In this document: one piece after another, positions 24,897 through 32,909 of the stretch
Position numbering within the stretch: the stretch's first letter is position 1
Layout of the letters: each line of letters begins with the position of its first letter
DNA from: Streptomyces sp. 130
GTDB taxonomy: Bacteria > Actinomycetota > Actinomycetes > Streptomycetales > Streptomycetaceae
Reading direction: 5' to 3'
Length of the DNA stretch: 64,000 nucleotides
Assembly (NCBI RefSeq): GCF_007096885.1
Contig: NZ_VJNO01000003.1
Span: forward strand, 186,001-250,000
The notes under the pieces: model-generated
The model's input: the letters and a program-made list of their open reading frames with translations, nothing else
The model's database searches: none
Told to the model about the DNA's origin: nothing
Position numbers and translations under genes: made by a program

Positions 24897-25184
24897 TCAG
24901 CCGAGGCCGCGATGGGCGGCCCACAGCGTCCCGGCGCGGCTCGCCCCTTCGGCGATCAGGGCCGCCAGTTCGGGCCGGTCGGGCACCGGGAACGAGACGT
25001 ACGCGCCCCGTCCGCCCTCCACCGGCCGGCCGTACGCCTTCGCGGCGAGGCGGCCGTCGGGGAGGAGCCGGATGTTGAGGGTGGTCAGCTGGAACTCCGT
25101 CCCGCGCCGGGTGTCGGTCCAGCGGAGCTCCGCCGGGATCGTGATGTTGACCGCCAGCGCGCTCACTTCCAGGTCACTGCTCAT
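24897..25184 (-). CDS. Small hypothetical protein
   Basis: This 95-residue, soluble protein has a beta-rich centre (AVNITIPAELRWTDT, QLTTLNIRLLPDGRL, AAKAYGRPV) and a helical end (RPELAALIAEGASRAGTLW). No family was recognised. The ATG at 25184 is preferred to the one at 25211, which would add nine residues. The gene is divergent from the furan operon, so its promoter shares the 173-bp gap upstream of the MfnB-like gene. Confidence 0.55.
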   Translation of the reverse strand: MSSDLEVSALAVNITIPAELRWTDTRRGTEFQLTTLNIRLLPDGRLAAKAYGRPVEGGRGAYVSFPVPDRPELAALIAEGASRAGTLWAAHRGLG

Positions 25185-25308
25185 CCACGCATGATCCCAC
25201 GGTGCTCCCATGCGCCGGGGTGTGCGGCGCGTTGCCGTGGGGCGCCGTGCTCCCAGGGGGCCCCGCGCGCTCTACCGGGGCCCGGGGGCGGCGGAAATGA
25301 TGAGCACA

Positions 25309-25342
25309 CCGCAGGTCAACCTGGTGATCCGCACCCCTGCGG
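25309..25342 (+). promoter_or_regulatory. Hairpin just before the mfnB ribosome site
   Basis: CCGCAGG at 25309-25315 pairs with CCTGCGG at 25336-25342, ending one base before the GGAAGGAG ribosome site at 25344-25351. It could affect translation of the first gene of the furan operon, or be a regulator-binding dyad. Confidence 0.35.
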
Positions 25343-25357
25343 CGGAAGGAGCCCAAG

Positions 25358-26113
25358 GTGTTGCTTCTCATCTCCCCGGACAGCGTCGAGGAAGCCGTCG
25401 ACTGCGCGAAGGCGGCGGAGTACCTCGACATCGTCGACGTGAAGAAGCCCGACGAGGGGTCGCTCGGCGCCAACTTCCCCTGGGTCATCCGGGAGATCCG
25501 GGAGGCGGTCCCGGCCGGCAAGCCGGTGTCCGCGACCGTGGGCGACGTCCCGTACAAGCCCGGCACGGTGGCCCAGGCGGCGCTGGGGGCCGTCGTCTCG
25601 GGTGCCACGTACATCAAGGTCGGGCTCTACGGGTGCACGACGCCCGACCAGGGGATCGACGTCATGCGGGCGGTCGTCCGGGCGGTGAAGGACTACCGTC
25701 CGGAGGCCCTGGTCGTCGCCTCCGGTTACGCCGACGCGCATCGCGTCGGGTGTGTCAACCCACTCGCACTGCCCGACATCGCGGCCCGGTCCGGTGCCGA
25801 CGCGGCCATGCTCGACACGGCCATCAAGGACGGTTCCCGGCTGTTCGACCACGTACCGCCGGACGTCTGCGCCGAGTTCGTCGGTCTCGCCCACGCCTCC
25901 GGACTGCTCGCGGCCCTCGCGGGCAGCGTGAAGCAGGACGACCTCGCCACGCTGACCCGGATCGGCACGGACATCGTGGGGGTGCGCGGGGCGGTCTGCG
26001 AGGGCGGTGACCGCAACGCAGGAAGGATTCAGCCGCACCTGGTGGCCGCGTTCCGGGCGGAGATGGACCGGCATGCCCGGGAGTTCGCGGCCGGCGTCAC
26101 CCTCGCGGGCTGA
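25358..26113 (+). CDS. mfnB: (5-formylfuran-3-yl)methyl phosphate synthase (MfnB-like)
   Basis: This 251-residue TIM-barrel protein is strongly MfnB-like: [16 protein letters not shown] at the start, then [20 protein letters not shown]. MfnB joins two glyceraldehyde-3-phosphates into 4-(hydroxymethyl)-2-furancarboxaldehyde phosphate, the furan unit of methanofuran. The four residues known from the Methanocaldococcus enzyme (K27, K85, D151, K155) appear here at K29, K87, D153 and K157, each shifted by two, so it should be active. The GTG at 25358 has a good ribosome site. It heads an operon with two dehydrogenases and a methyltransferase. Methanofuran itself is not expected in Streptomyces, so the product is probably another furan. 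Confidence 0.9.
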   Translation: MLLLISPDSVEEAVDCAKAAEYLDIVDVKKPDEGSLGANFPWVIREIREAVPAGKPVSATVGDVPYKPGTVAQAALGAVVSGATYIKVGLYGCTTPDQGIDVMRAVVRAVKDYRPEALVVASGYADAHRVGCVNPLALPDIAARSGADAAMLDTAIKDGSRLFDHVPPDVCAEFVGLAHASGLLAALAGSVKQDDLATLTRIGTDIVGVRGAVCEGGDRNAGRIQPHLVAAFRAEMDRHAREFAAGVTLAG

Positions 26114-26121
26114 CCGCCGGG

Positions 26122-27522
26122 ATGCGGACATCGGACGAGGCGGGGCGCGGCGCCCGGGGCGCGTCGTTCTCCGTGGCCGACCCGGCCACCGGGGAGATCT
26201 GCGGCGAGGCCCCCGACATGCGGCCGGACGAGCTGGACGCGGTGATCGGCCGGGCCCACCGGGCCTGGCCCGGGTGGCGGGCCGACGCCGCCGCCCGGAC
26301 CCGGGCGCTGCTCGGCGCGGCCGACGCCGTGGAAGCGGCCGGTGACGACCTGGCGCCCCTGCTCACCCGGGAGCAGGGCAAGCCGCTGGCCGAGTCGTAC
26401 GCGGAGGTCGCCCGCACGGCGGCCCGGCTGCGCTACTTCGCGGACCTCGCCCCGAGGACGCGGCGGATCAGCGACGGGCGGCCGGTGCGCAGCGAGGTCC
26501 GCTGGCGCCCGGTCGGGCCGGTGGCCGCGATCGTGCCGTGGAACTTCCCGCTGCAACTGGCGGCGGCGAAGTTCGCGCCCGCGCTCGCGGCGGGCAACAC
26601 CATGGTCCTCAAGCCGTCGCCGTACACCCCGCTGGCCACCCGGCTGCTGGGGTCCGTCCTGGCGGCCGCCCTGCCCGAGGACGTGCTGACCGTGGTAACC
26701 GGGCGCGAACCCCTCGGGGCGCGGCTCGCGTCGCACCCGGGCATCCGGCACGTCACCTTCACCGGTTCGGTACCCACCGGACGGGCGGTCGCCGAGGGGG
26801 CGGCGGCATCCCTCGCCCGGGTCACCCTGGAACTGGGCGGCAACGACGCGGCCGTCCTGCTGGACGACGTCGATGTGGAGGCGGTCGCGGACCGGTTGTT
26901 CTGGGCCGCCTTCCGCAACTGCGGGCAGGTCTGCATGGCCGTCAAGCGGGTCTACGCGCCCGCGCGGCTGCACGCGGAGGTGGTCGAGGCGCTGGCCCAG
27001 CGCGCGAAGTCCGTCGCGGTGGGCAGCGGTCTCGACCCGGACACCCGGATCGGCCCGGTCAACAACGCCCCGCAGCTGGCCCGGGTGGCGGAGCTCACCG
27101 AGCGGGCCCTGGCCGACGGTGCCCGGGCCGCGGCCGGCGGGCACCGGCTGGACGGCCCGGGCCACTTCTTCGCCCCGACGGTCCTCACCGGCGTGCCGCC
27201 CGGGAGCGCGGTGGTGACGGAGGAGCAGTTCGGGCCGGTCCTGCCGGTGCTGCCGTACGGAAGCGTCGACGAGGCGGTCGACGCGGCCAACGGCACCGGC
27301 TTCGGGCTCGGCGGCTCGGTCTGGGGCACCGACCTGGACCGGGCGGAGGCGGTGGCGGACCGGCTGGAGTGCGGGACGGCCTGGATCAACCATCACGCCG
27401 AACTGTCGCTCGCCCAGCCGTTCGCCGGGATCAAGGACAGCGGGGTCGGCGTCGCGGGCGGCCCCTGGGGGCTGTACGGAAACCTGCGGCCGTTCGTCGT
27501 CCACCGCCCGGAGGGACCGTGA
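26122..27522 (+). CDS. NAD(P)-dependent aldehyde dehydrogenase
   Basis: This 466-residue ALDH-superfamily enzyme has its complete active site: oxyanion N141 in VPWNFPLQL, K164 in VLKPSPYTPL, general base E237 in LELGGND and catalytic C271 in NCGQVCMAVKR. It oxidises an aldehyde to the acid. Placed 8 bp after the MfnB-like gene, it is well suited to oxidising the furan aldehyde (or an aldehyde made by the next enzyme) to a furoic acid; this is inferred from context. The start is the ATG at 26122; its stop overlaps the next start. Confidence 0.9.
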   Translation: MRTSDEAGRGARGASFSVADPATGEICGEAPDMRPDELDAVIGRAHRAWPGWRADAAARTRALLGAADAVEAAGDDLAPLLTREQGKPLAESYAEVARTAARLRYFADLAPRTRRISDGRPVRSEVRWRPVGPVAAIVPWNFPLQLAAAKFAPALAAGNTMVLKPSPYTPLATRLLGSVLAAALPEDVLTVVTGREPLGARLASHPGIRHVTFTGSVPTGRAVAEGAAASLARVTLELGGNDAAVLLDDVDVEAVADRLFWAAFRNCGQVCMAVKRVYAPARLHAEVVEALAQRAKSVAVGSGLDPDTRIGPVNNAPQLARVAELTERALADGARAAAGGHRLDGPGHFFAPTVLTGVPPGSAVVTEEQFGPVLPVLPYGSVDEAVDAANGTGFGLGGSVWGTDLDRAEAVADRLECGTAWINHHAELSLAQPFAGIKDSGVGVAGGPWGLYGNLRPFVVHRPEGP

Positions 27523-28631
27523 CCAGGAGATTCAGGGCGGCGGTGCTGCGCTCGTACGAGGAGCCGTTCGCGGTCGAGGACGTCGTCCTGCGGACGGCAC
27601 CCGCCGCCGGTGAGCTGCTGGTGGAGATCGCGGGCGCCGGGATGTGCCGGACCGACCTCGCGGTGCGCCGGTCGGCCGGCCGCAGCCCGCTGCCGGCGGT
27701 CCTCGGCCACGAGGGGGCCGGGGTCGTCGTGGAAACGGGCGGCGGGCCCGGTACGGGGATCGGCGTCGGCGACCACGTGGTGCTGAGCTTCGACTCCTGC
27801 GGGCTGTGCCGCAACTGCCGGGGCGCGGCCCCCGCGTACTGCGACTCCTTCGCCTCGCTCAACCTCTTCGGAGGGCGTGCGCAGGAGCCGCCCCGGCTCG
27901 GCGACGCGGACGGGAAGGCGCTGGCGCCCCGGTGGTTCGGCCAGTCCTCGTTCGCCGAGTACGCGCTCGTGTCCGCCCGCAACGCCGTCCGCGTCGACCC
28001 CGCGCTCCCCGTCGAGCTGCTCGGGCCGCTCGGCTGCGGCTTCCTCACCGGGGCCGGGGCGGTGCTGAACACCTTCCGCGCCGGTCCGGCCGACCCGCTG
28101 GTGGTCCTCGGAGCCGGGGCGGTGGGGCTGGCGGCGGTGATGGCGGCGGGGGCGGCCGGGGTGCCGGTCGTGGCGGTGGACCGGTACCCCCGGCGGCTGG
28201 AGCTCGCCGAGCGGTACGGTGCCGTCGCGCTGAGCGCCGGCCCGGCCGGGCTGCCGGAGCGCATCCGCCGGCTGACGGACGGCGGCGCGCGGTACGCGCT
28301 GGACACGACGGCGTCGCCCGCACTGATCAACGACGCGCTCCGGGCGCTCCGCCCGACCGGGACGCTGGGCCTGGTGGCGCGGCTGCACAGCGCCCTGCCG
28401 CTGGAGCCGGGCACCCTGGACCGGGGCCGCAGCGTGCGCCACATCTGCGAGGGGGACGCGGTGCCCGGGCTGCTGATCCCGGTACTGACGGAGCTGTGGC
28501 GGGCCGGGCGGTTCCCCTTCGACCAGCTGATCCGTACCTATCCCCTGGCCGGCGTCAACGAGGCCGAACGCGACTGCGACGCGGGCCGGGTGGTCAAACC
28601 CGTCCTGATCCCGGAGGGAAGAAGCCGATGA
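27519..28631 (+). CDS. Zinc alcohol dehydrogenase, aryl-alcohol type
   Basis: This 370-residue MDR-family enzyme has catalytic zinc ligands C43 (AGMCRTD) and H64-E65 (LGHEGAGVV), a structural zinc lobe C94-x2-C97-x2-C100-x7-C108 and a nucleotide-binding LGAGAVGLAAVMA. The CGLCRNCRGAAPAYC lobe and the glycine-rich central region resemble aryl/benzyl alcohol dehydrogenases, which fits a hydroxymethyl-furan substrate. It starts with GTG overlapping the ALDH stop and ends in ATGA with the methyltransferase start. Together the two dehydrogenases could oxidise both substituents of the furan ring; the order of steps is unknown. Confidence 0.88.
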   Translation: MTRRFRAAVLRSYEEPFAVEDVVLRTAPAAGELLVEIAGAGMCRTDLAVRRSAGRSPLPAVLGHEGAGVVVETGGGPGTGIGVGDHVVLSFDSCGLCRNCRGAAPAYCDSFASLNLFGGRAQEPPRLGDADGKALAPRWFGQSSFAEYALVSARNAVRVDPALPVELLGPLGCGFLTGAGAVLNTFRAGPADPLVVLGAGAVGLAAVMAAGAAGVPVVAVDRYPRRLELAERYGAVALSAGPAGLPERIRRLTDGGARYALDTTASPALINDALRALRPTGTLGLVARLHSALPLEPGTLDRGRSVRHICEGDAVPGLLIPVLTELWRAGRFPFDQLIRTYPLAGVNEAERDCDAGRVVKPVLIPEGRSR

Positions 28632-29545
28632 ACGAGGCATGCGGTACAACACCCCAGGACCTGGGGGCGGCGGAGGGTGTGGACGGCGGTGTGGGGCTGA
28701 CCGCCCTGCTGGTCGCCGCCGCCCGCGCGATCGAGACCCGTCGCCATGACAGCCTGGCCCGTGACGTCTACGCCGAGCACTTCGTGCGGGCCGCGCCGGC
28801 GTGCGCCGGGTGGCCCGTGCGCATCGAGGAGGTGCCCGACGGGGACGACAACGCGCTGTGGGGCCGGTTCGCCCGCTACTTCGGGCTGCGGACCCGGGTC
28901 CTGGACGACTTCGTCGTGCGGTCGGTGCTCACGGGCGCCCGCCAGGTGGTGCTCCTGGGGGCCGGGCTGGACACCCGGGCGTTCCGGCTGGACTGGCCGT
29001 CGGACTGCGTGTTCTTCGAGATCGACCGGGCGGGCGTGCTGGCCTTCAAGCACCAGGTGCTGACGGACCTGTCGGCGGCGCCGCGGGTCAAACGCGTGCT
29101 GGTTCCGGCCGATCTGCGCGACGACTGGGTCAGCGCGCTGACCGCCTCGGGCTTCGACCCCGGGGCACCGAGCGTCTGGCTGGCGGAGGGCTTGCTGTTC
29201 TATCTGCCGGGCCCGGCAGAAACGTATCTCGTGGACACCGTGGACTTGCTGGCCGCCGAGGGCAGCGCCCTGGCCTTCGAGGCGAAGCTGGAGGCTGACC
29301 TTCTGGCGTACCGGGACAGCGCGACCTACACGGCGACACGCGAGCAGATCGGCATCGACCTGCTCGACCTGTTCGACAAGGGCCCGCGTCCCGACTCCGC
29401 GGGCCGTCTCGCCGCGCGGGGCTGGTCCGCCTCGACGCACACGCCTTTCGAGTTCACCCGCCGCCACGGACGCGGCCCGCTGCCGGAGGCGAACGACGCG
29501 CTGGAGGGCAACCGGTGGATCTTCGCGTACCGGCGCCGCACCTAA
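28628..29545 (+). CDS. LCMT/TIGR00027-type SAM methyltransferase
   Basis: This 305-residue class I methyltransferase is of the leucine-carboxyl-methyltransferase-like (TIGR00027) group: the SAM loop reads VVLLGAGLDTRAFRL (residues 108-121), followed by FEIDRAGVL, VPADLRDDW and SVWLAEGLLFYLP. Relatives make carboxyl methyl esters or O-methylate small molecules. As the last gene of the furan operon it could esterify a furoic acid. The start overlaps the previous stop. The stop codon TAA lies inside the left end of a MITE-like element (bases 29543-29545 of the inverted repeat), so the original C terminus may have been altered. Confidence 0.88.
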   Translation: MNEACGTTPQDLGAAEGVDGGVGLTALLVAAARAIETRRHDSLARDVYAEHFVRAAPACAGWPVRIEEVPDGDDNALWGRFARYFGLRTRVLDDFVVRSVLTGARQVVLLGAGLDTRAFRLDWPSDCVFFEIDRAGVLAFKHQVLTDLSAAPRVKRVLVPADLRDDWVSALTASGFDPGAPSVWLAEGLLFYLPGPAETYLVDTVDLLAAEGSALAFEAKLEADLLAYRDSATYTATREQIGIDLLDLFDKGPRPDSAGRLAARGWSASTHTPFEFTRRHGRGPLPEANDALEGNRWIFAYRRRT

Positions 29546-29709
29546 GGGCTGTCCCGTAATCCCTGGCGGGCGTGCGACGACAGCCACGGCACCTCGCCGC
29601 GTTGTCGGAACGCCCGAATACACCCAGTATTCGGGCGTCCCTCCGCCTTGCGATGCACCGCGTCTGACGCCGCACGCTGATCCACCAGGGATTACGGGAC
29701 AGCCCTTAG
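29542..29709. mobile_element. 168-bp MITE-like element, perfect 25-bp inverted ends
   Basis: Bases 29542-29566 and 29685-29709 are perfect 25-bp inverted repeats, with outermost ends CTAAG and CTTAG followed by a GGGCTGTCCCGTAATCCC core. The element encodes nothing. It contains an inner hairpin, CGCCCGAATAC (29611-29621) paired with GTATTCGGGCG (29627-29637). Size, lack of coding and end symmetry suggest a miniature inverted-repeat element mobilised by an IS transposase in trans; the family is not certain. It fills the gap between two convergent genes and may also act as a bidirectional terminator. Confidence 0.75.
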
Positions 29710-29712
29710 CGT

Positions 29713-30216
29713 CTACGGCAACTCGCGGGTGAGCCAGACGACTTCGCCGTTCTCCTCGGTGGAGAGGTGGTCCCGTACGAAGTCGAGCTTCTCCAGGACG
29801 CGGAGCGAGGGCGCGTTCCACGTGCCCACGGTCGACCAGAGCAGCCGCCGCCCGGTCGCGGCGGCGGCTGCGACCACGGCGCGGGCGGCCTCGGTGGCGT
29901 AACCCCGGTTGTGCGCACGCCGGAACAGCTCGTAGGCGATCTCCGGCTCCTCCAGGGTGGAGCGGCCGATGATCAGTCCGCAGTAGCCGATGAAGTCGCC
30001 CTCGTCGCGGCGCTGGATGGGAAGGAGCGCGATGCCGGTGTTCTCCGTACCGGCGAGGAGACCGGCGATGCCCTTGCGGGCCCGCTCCACCGTGTAGGTC
30101 TCCTCGCCGCGTTCGGAAAGGAGTTCGCTGAAGTCGCCGGCGTCGGATTCGGCCCAGGGGCGCAGAATCAGCCGCTCGGTCTCCAGGTGGTACGGCATGG
30201 TCGCGTAGGTCGGCAT
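29713..30216 (-). CDS. GNAT acetyltransferase, RimJ/RimL type
   Basis: The 167-residue product begins YHLETERLILRPWAESDAGDF, the standard opening of RimJ/RimL-like acetyltransferases, and carries the acetyl-CoA loop AHNRGYATEAARAVV and the ending NAPSLRVLEKLDFV. It may acetylate an N-terminal or free amine; the target is unknown. I start it at the ATG at 30216; an in-frame ATG at 30198 would also give a complete domain. Its stop codon lies only 3 bases from the MITE-like element. Confidence 0.87.
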   Translation of the reverse strand: MPTYATMPYHLETERLILRPWAESDAGDFSELLSERGEETYTVERARKGIAGLLAGTENTGIALLPIQRRDEGDFIGYCGLIIGRSTLEEPEIAYELFRRAHNRGYATEAARAVVAAAAATGRRLLWSTVGTWNAPSLRVLEKLDFVRDHLSTEENGEVVWLTRELP

Positions 30217-30301
30217 GCCCCTACTCTGCCGTACGGCCACGTGCCTTCCGCCGGTGCGGGGGAACTCTCTGTGACGCGGCGACGGGCCGCGTCCCTGCCC
30301 C

Positions 30302-30904
30302 TCACCCGGTGCCGGGGTCCGGCCAGGCCGCGACCAGGGTGTCCACGTCCGGGAAGCGGGGGCCGCCGATCGGCTCCCGGAGCGTTTCGCCGTTGAGCCA
30401 GCACACCTCGCCGGGGCTGCCGTCGCCGATGTCGAACAGGCAGCACACTCCCCCGGCGTCCGCCGTGAGGCCGGTGAACGCCTCCCGGACCGTGGCGGAG
30501 TGTTCGAAGAGACGGCTCATCGCCGAGGTCGCGGCCCAGAACTCCATGGACGCGTAGTCCGGGTGATGGCCGGACCTGAAGCGGACCGTGGCGTAGATGT
30601 AGCCGACCCGCAGCCGCCCGTCGGCCGGGGGTGCGTAACCGGGCCGGTCGGCGTACGCGCGTACCGCGTCGTCCAGGCCGAACACGAGGGAGGTGTCGAG
30701 GTCGAGCGTGCCGCCTCCGGAGCAGTCGACCGGGGCGCTTTCGAAGTTCGAGGTGAACGGAAGGGCGATCCGGTCACCTCCGGGCAACGTGACGTGGAGC
30801 GGGGGCCCACCGGGGTCCGGCGCGGCCAGATCCGCCAGCGCGGTCAGCGCCCCGGCGACGTTCCGCGGGCGCAGGTAGATGTCGTAGCTGTAGGTCAGCC
30901 CCAT
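30302..30904 (-). CDS. Hypothetical protein
   Basis: This 200-residue soluble protein starts MGLTYSYDIYLRPRNVAGAL, with a ferredoxin-like beta-alpha feel. It continues with beta-rich stretches (YIYATVRFRSGHH, FWAATSAMSRLF) and a C-terminal CCLFDIGDGSPGEVCWLNGE containing three cysteines. Small proteins of this type often belong to toxin-immunity families, but I cannot assign one here. It lies downstream of the SDR gene on the same strand, separated by 153 bp with a hairpin. Confidence 0.7.
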   Translation of the reverse strand: MGLTYSYDIYLRPRNVAGALTALADLAAPDPGGPPLHVTLPGGDRIALPFTSNFESAPVDCSGGGTLDLDTSLVFGLDDAVRAYADRPGYAPPADGRLRVGYIYATVRFRSGHHPDYASMEFWAATSAMSRLFEHSATVREAFTGLTADAGGVCCLFDIGDGSPGEVCWLNGETLREPIGGPRFPDVDTLVAAWPDPGTG

Positions 30905-30960
30905 GAGCGATGCCCCTCCCCCTCGGCTCTGCGGGATGGCAGCCTCTCATGAACATGCTG

Positions 30961-30990
30961 CCGGGCCCTGGCGTTTTCCCCCGGGCCCGG
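30961..30990. terminator. Hairpin downstream of the SDR gene
   Basis: CCGGGCCC (30961-30968) pairs with GGGCCCGG (30983-30990) around a 14-base loop. On the minus strand it lies about 70 bases after the SDR stop and may end that transcript. Confidence 0.4.
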
Positions 30991-31057
30991 GTCCTGTCAG
31001 GCCGGTGCGGGGCCGGCCGCGTACGCCGGCGGCCACGAGCGGTAGCGGCCGGCGCGC

Positions 31058-31852
31058 TCAGGGCAGGATCGAGTCGACGTAGCCGCCGTCGGCGCGGAGG
31101 GCGCCGCCCGTGGTGGCGGAGGCGTACGGCGAGGCGAGGTAGACGACCATGTGGGCGATCTCCTCGGGCTCGATGAGGCGTTGCAGCAGGGACTGGGGGC
31201 GGTGCTTCACCATGAACTCGTGCTGGGCTTCGTCCCAGGGCAGGTCGTCGCCCACGAGTTCGCGGACGAAGTCCTCGACGCCGCCGGTGTGGGTGGGGCC
31301 GGCGATGACGGAGTTGACCGTGACTCCGGTGCCCGCGGCCTCCTTGGCGAAGCCCCGGGAGACCGCGAGCAGCGAGGTCTTGGTCATGCCGTAGTGGATC
31401 ATCTCGGCGGGGATGACTACGGCCGAGTCGCTGGCGATGTTGAGGACGCGGCCCCAGCCGTTGTCCTTCATGCGCGGCAGGTAGGCGCGGATGAGGCGCA
31501 CCGCGGAGAGGACGTTGACCTCGAAGTAGCGGCGCCACTCCGCGTCCTCGATCTCCAGCGGGGCGGCGGCCCCGAAGACGCCGAGGCTGTTGACCAGGAT
31601 GTCGACCGTCGGCGCGGCCTGCAGGACGGCCGCGGTGCCGTGCTCGGTCGCGAGGTCGCCCGCCGCACCGGTGACCTCGTCGTTGCCGGAGGCGGTCCGC
31701 ACGGCGTGCACGGCCTCGGCGACGCGTTCCTGGCCGCGTCCGTTCACGACGACGTGGGCCCCGGCGCGGGCCAGCCCGACGGCGATGGCCTCGCCGATGC
31801 CCTGGGTGGAGCCGGTGACCAGGGCGGTGCGGCCGGAGAGATCGATGTGCAT
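31058..31852 (-). CDS. SDR-family oxidoreductase
   Basis: This 264-residue classical short-chain dehydrogenase/reductase has TGSTQGIG for cofactor binding (residues 13-20), VNSLG, and catalytic S141, Y154 and K158 (NIASDSAVV; YGMTKTSLL). The ending GALRADGGYVDSIL is also family-typical. It lacks the D/R pair of strongly NADP-specific members, so the cofactor is unclear (VVVNGRGQ follows strand 2). The ATG at 31852 has a GAGGAGG ribosome site. It follows an aldo/keto reductase gene on the same strand, with a hairpin in the 88-bp gap. Confidence 0.9.
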   Translation of the reverse strand: MHIDLSGRTALVTGSTQGIGEAIAVGLARAGAHVVVNGRGQERVAEAVHAVRTASGNDEVTGAAGDLATEHGTAAVLQAAPTVDILVNSLGVFGAAAPLEIEDAEWRRYFEVNVLSAVRLIRAYLPRMKDNGWGRVLNIASDSAVVIPAEMIHYGMTKTSLLAVSRGFAKEAAGTGVTVNSVIAGPTHTGGVEDFVRELVGDDLPWDEAQHEFMVKHRPQSLLQRLIEPEEIAHMVVYLASPYASATTGGALRADGGYVDSILP

Positions 31853-31907
31853 GGCGGTCCTCCTCACGCCCGGGGCGCTGCCCGCCCGGGCGGGTGGTCG
31901 GCGGGAG

Positions 31908-31925
31908 CGTCCGGCCGGCCGGACG
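31908..31925. terminator. 18-bp palindrome between AKR and SDR genes
   Basis: CGTCCGGCCGGCCGGACG is a perfect palindrome in the 88-bp gap, 16 bases after the aldo/keto reductase stop on the minus strand. It may be a terminator or attenuator between two redox genes, or a regulator site. Confidence 0.4.
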
Positions 31926-31940
31926 GACGCCGCGCTGGGT

Positions 31941-32765
31941 TCAGTTGAGGGTGTCGGGGTCCGGTCCCGTGCGCAGTCCCCGGTCGAGGTCGGCGAGGGC
32001 GGCCAGGTCGGCGTCGGTCAGGTCGAACCCGAAGACGTCGAGGTTCTGCCGGATGCGGGCGGGGGTGACGGACTTGGGGATCACGATGTTGCCCGTGGCC
32101 AGGTGCCAGCGCAGCACGACCTGCGCGGGCGTTACGCCGTTGGCCTGAGCGATGCGCACGACCGCCTCGTCGTCCAGCACCGCGCCCTGGGCCAGCGGGC
32201 TCCACGCCTCGGTCGCGATGCCGTGCTCGGCGTGGAAGGCGCGCAGTTCCCGCTGCTGGAGGCCGGGGTGCAGCTCGACCTGGTTGACGGCGGGGACGGT
32301 GCCGGTGTGCTCCATGAGCCGCCGCAGATGGGGGACCTGGAAGTTGGAGACACCGATGGCGCGGGCGCGGCCGTCGGCGAGGATCTTCTCCAGCGCCCTG
32401 TACGTCTCGACGTACAGCTCCCGGGCGGGGGTGGGCCAGTGGATGAGGTAGAGGTCCACGTGGTCCAGGCCGAGCTTGTCCAGGGAGGCGTCGAAGGCGG
32501 CAAGGGTCCGGTCGTGACCCTGGTCGGCGTTCCACAGCTTGGTGGTGACGAAGAGCTCCTCGCGCGGCAGGCCGGAGTCGGCGACGGCCCGGCCGACACC
32601 CCGTTCGTTGCCGTAGACCGCGGCGGTGTCGATGCTGCGGTAGCCGGCGTCCAGGGCGTGCCCGACCGCGGTGGCGGTCTCGTCGTCGGGCACCTGGAAG
32701 ACACCGAAGCCGAGCTGGGGCATGCGGACGCCGTTGTTGAGCGTGATGTGGGGAACGGAAGTCAC
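31941..32765 (-). CDS. Aldo/keto reductase, AKR5 (diketogluconate reductase) type
   Basis: The 274-residue TIM-barrel oxidoreductase has the full catalytic tetrad D46, Y51, K76 and H109 (YRSIDTAAVYGNE; TTKLWN; YLIHWP). The opening ITLNNGVRMPQLGFGVFQV and GVSNFQVPHLRRL are those of the AKR5 group, which reduce diverse aldehydes and ketones with NADPH. The physiological substrate is unknown. The promoter region (32766-32909) carries repeated TTGCA sites. The neighbouring SDR and quinone reductase suggest a role against reactive carbonyl or quinone compounds. Confidence 0.9.
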   Translation of the reverse strand: MTSVPHITLNNGVRMPQLGFGVFQVPDDETATAVGHALDAGYRSIDTAAVYGNERGVGRAVADSGLPREELFVTTKLWNADQGHDRTLAAFDASLDKLGLDHVDLYLIHWPTPARELYVETYRALEKILADGRARAIGVSNFQVPHLRRLMEHTGTVPAVNQVELHPGLQQRELRAFHAEHGIATEAWSPLAQGAVLDDEAVVRIAQANGVTPAQVVLRWHLATGNIVIPKSVTPARIRQNLDVFGFDLTDADLAALADLDRGLRTGPDPDTLN

Positions 32766-32849
32766 GGGGGTGGTCCTTTATGTGTTCGTCGTACGCCGTG
32801 CGGCGAACCGGGCCGGGCCGGCTCGCCGCATATGCATGCAGGCGCGCCT

Positions 32850-32889
32850 TACTTGCATCGACAATACTTGCACACGCCTATTAATGCAA
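32850..32889. promoter_or_regulatory. Repeated TTGCA sites upstream of AKR gene
   Basis: TACTTGCA occurs at 32850-32857 and 32865-32872 (15-bp spacing), and ATGCAA at 32884-32889 is the inverse of TTGCAT at 32853-32858. This AT-richer block is 85-124 bp upstream of the aldo/keto reductase start and looks like a regulator-binding cluster. Which protein binds is unknown. Confidence 0.45.
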
Positions 32890-32909
32890 CCGATGACTTC
32901 CCGCGTCGG

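Noticed and set aside
25358-26113. The MfnB-like gene as part of a methanofuran or methylofuran cofactor pathway.
   Set aside because: None of the other methanofuran genes (tyrosine decarboxylase, glutamate ligase, furan-coupling enzymes) is nearby, and the operon instead holds two dehydrogenases and a methyltransferase.
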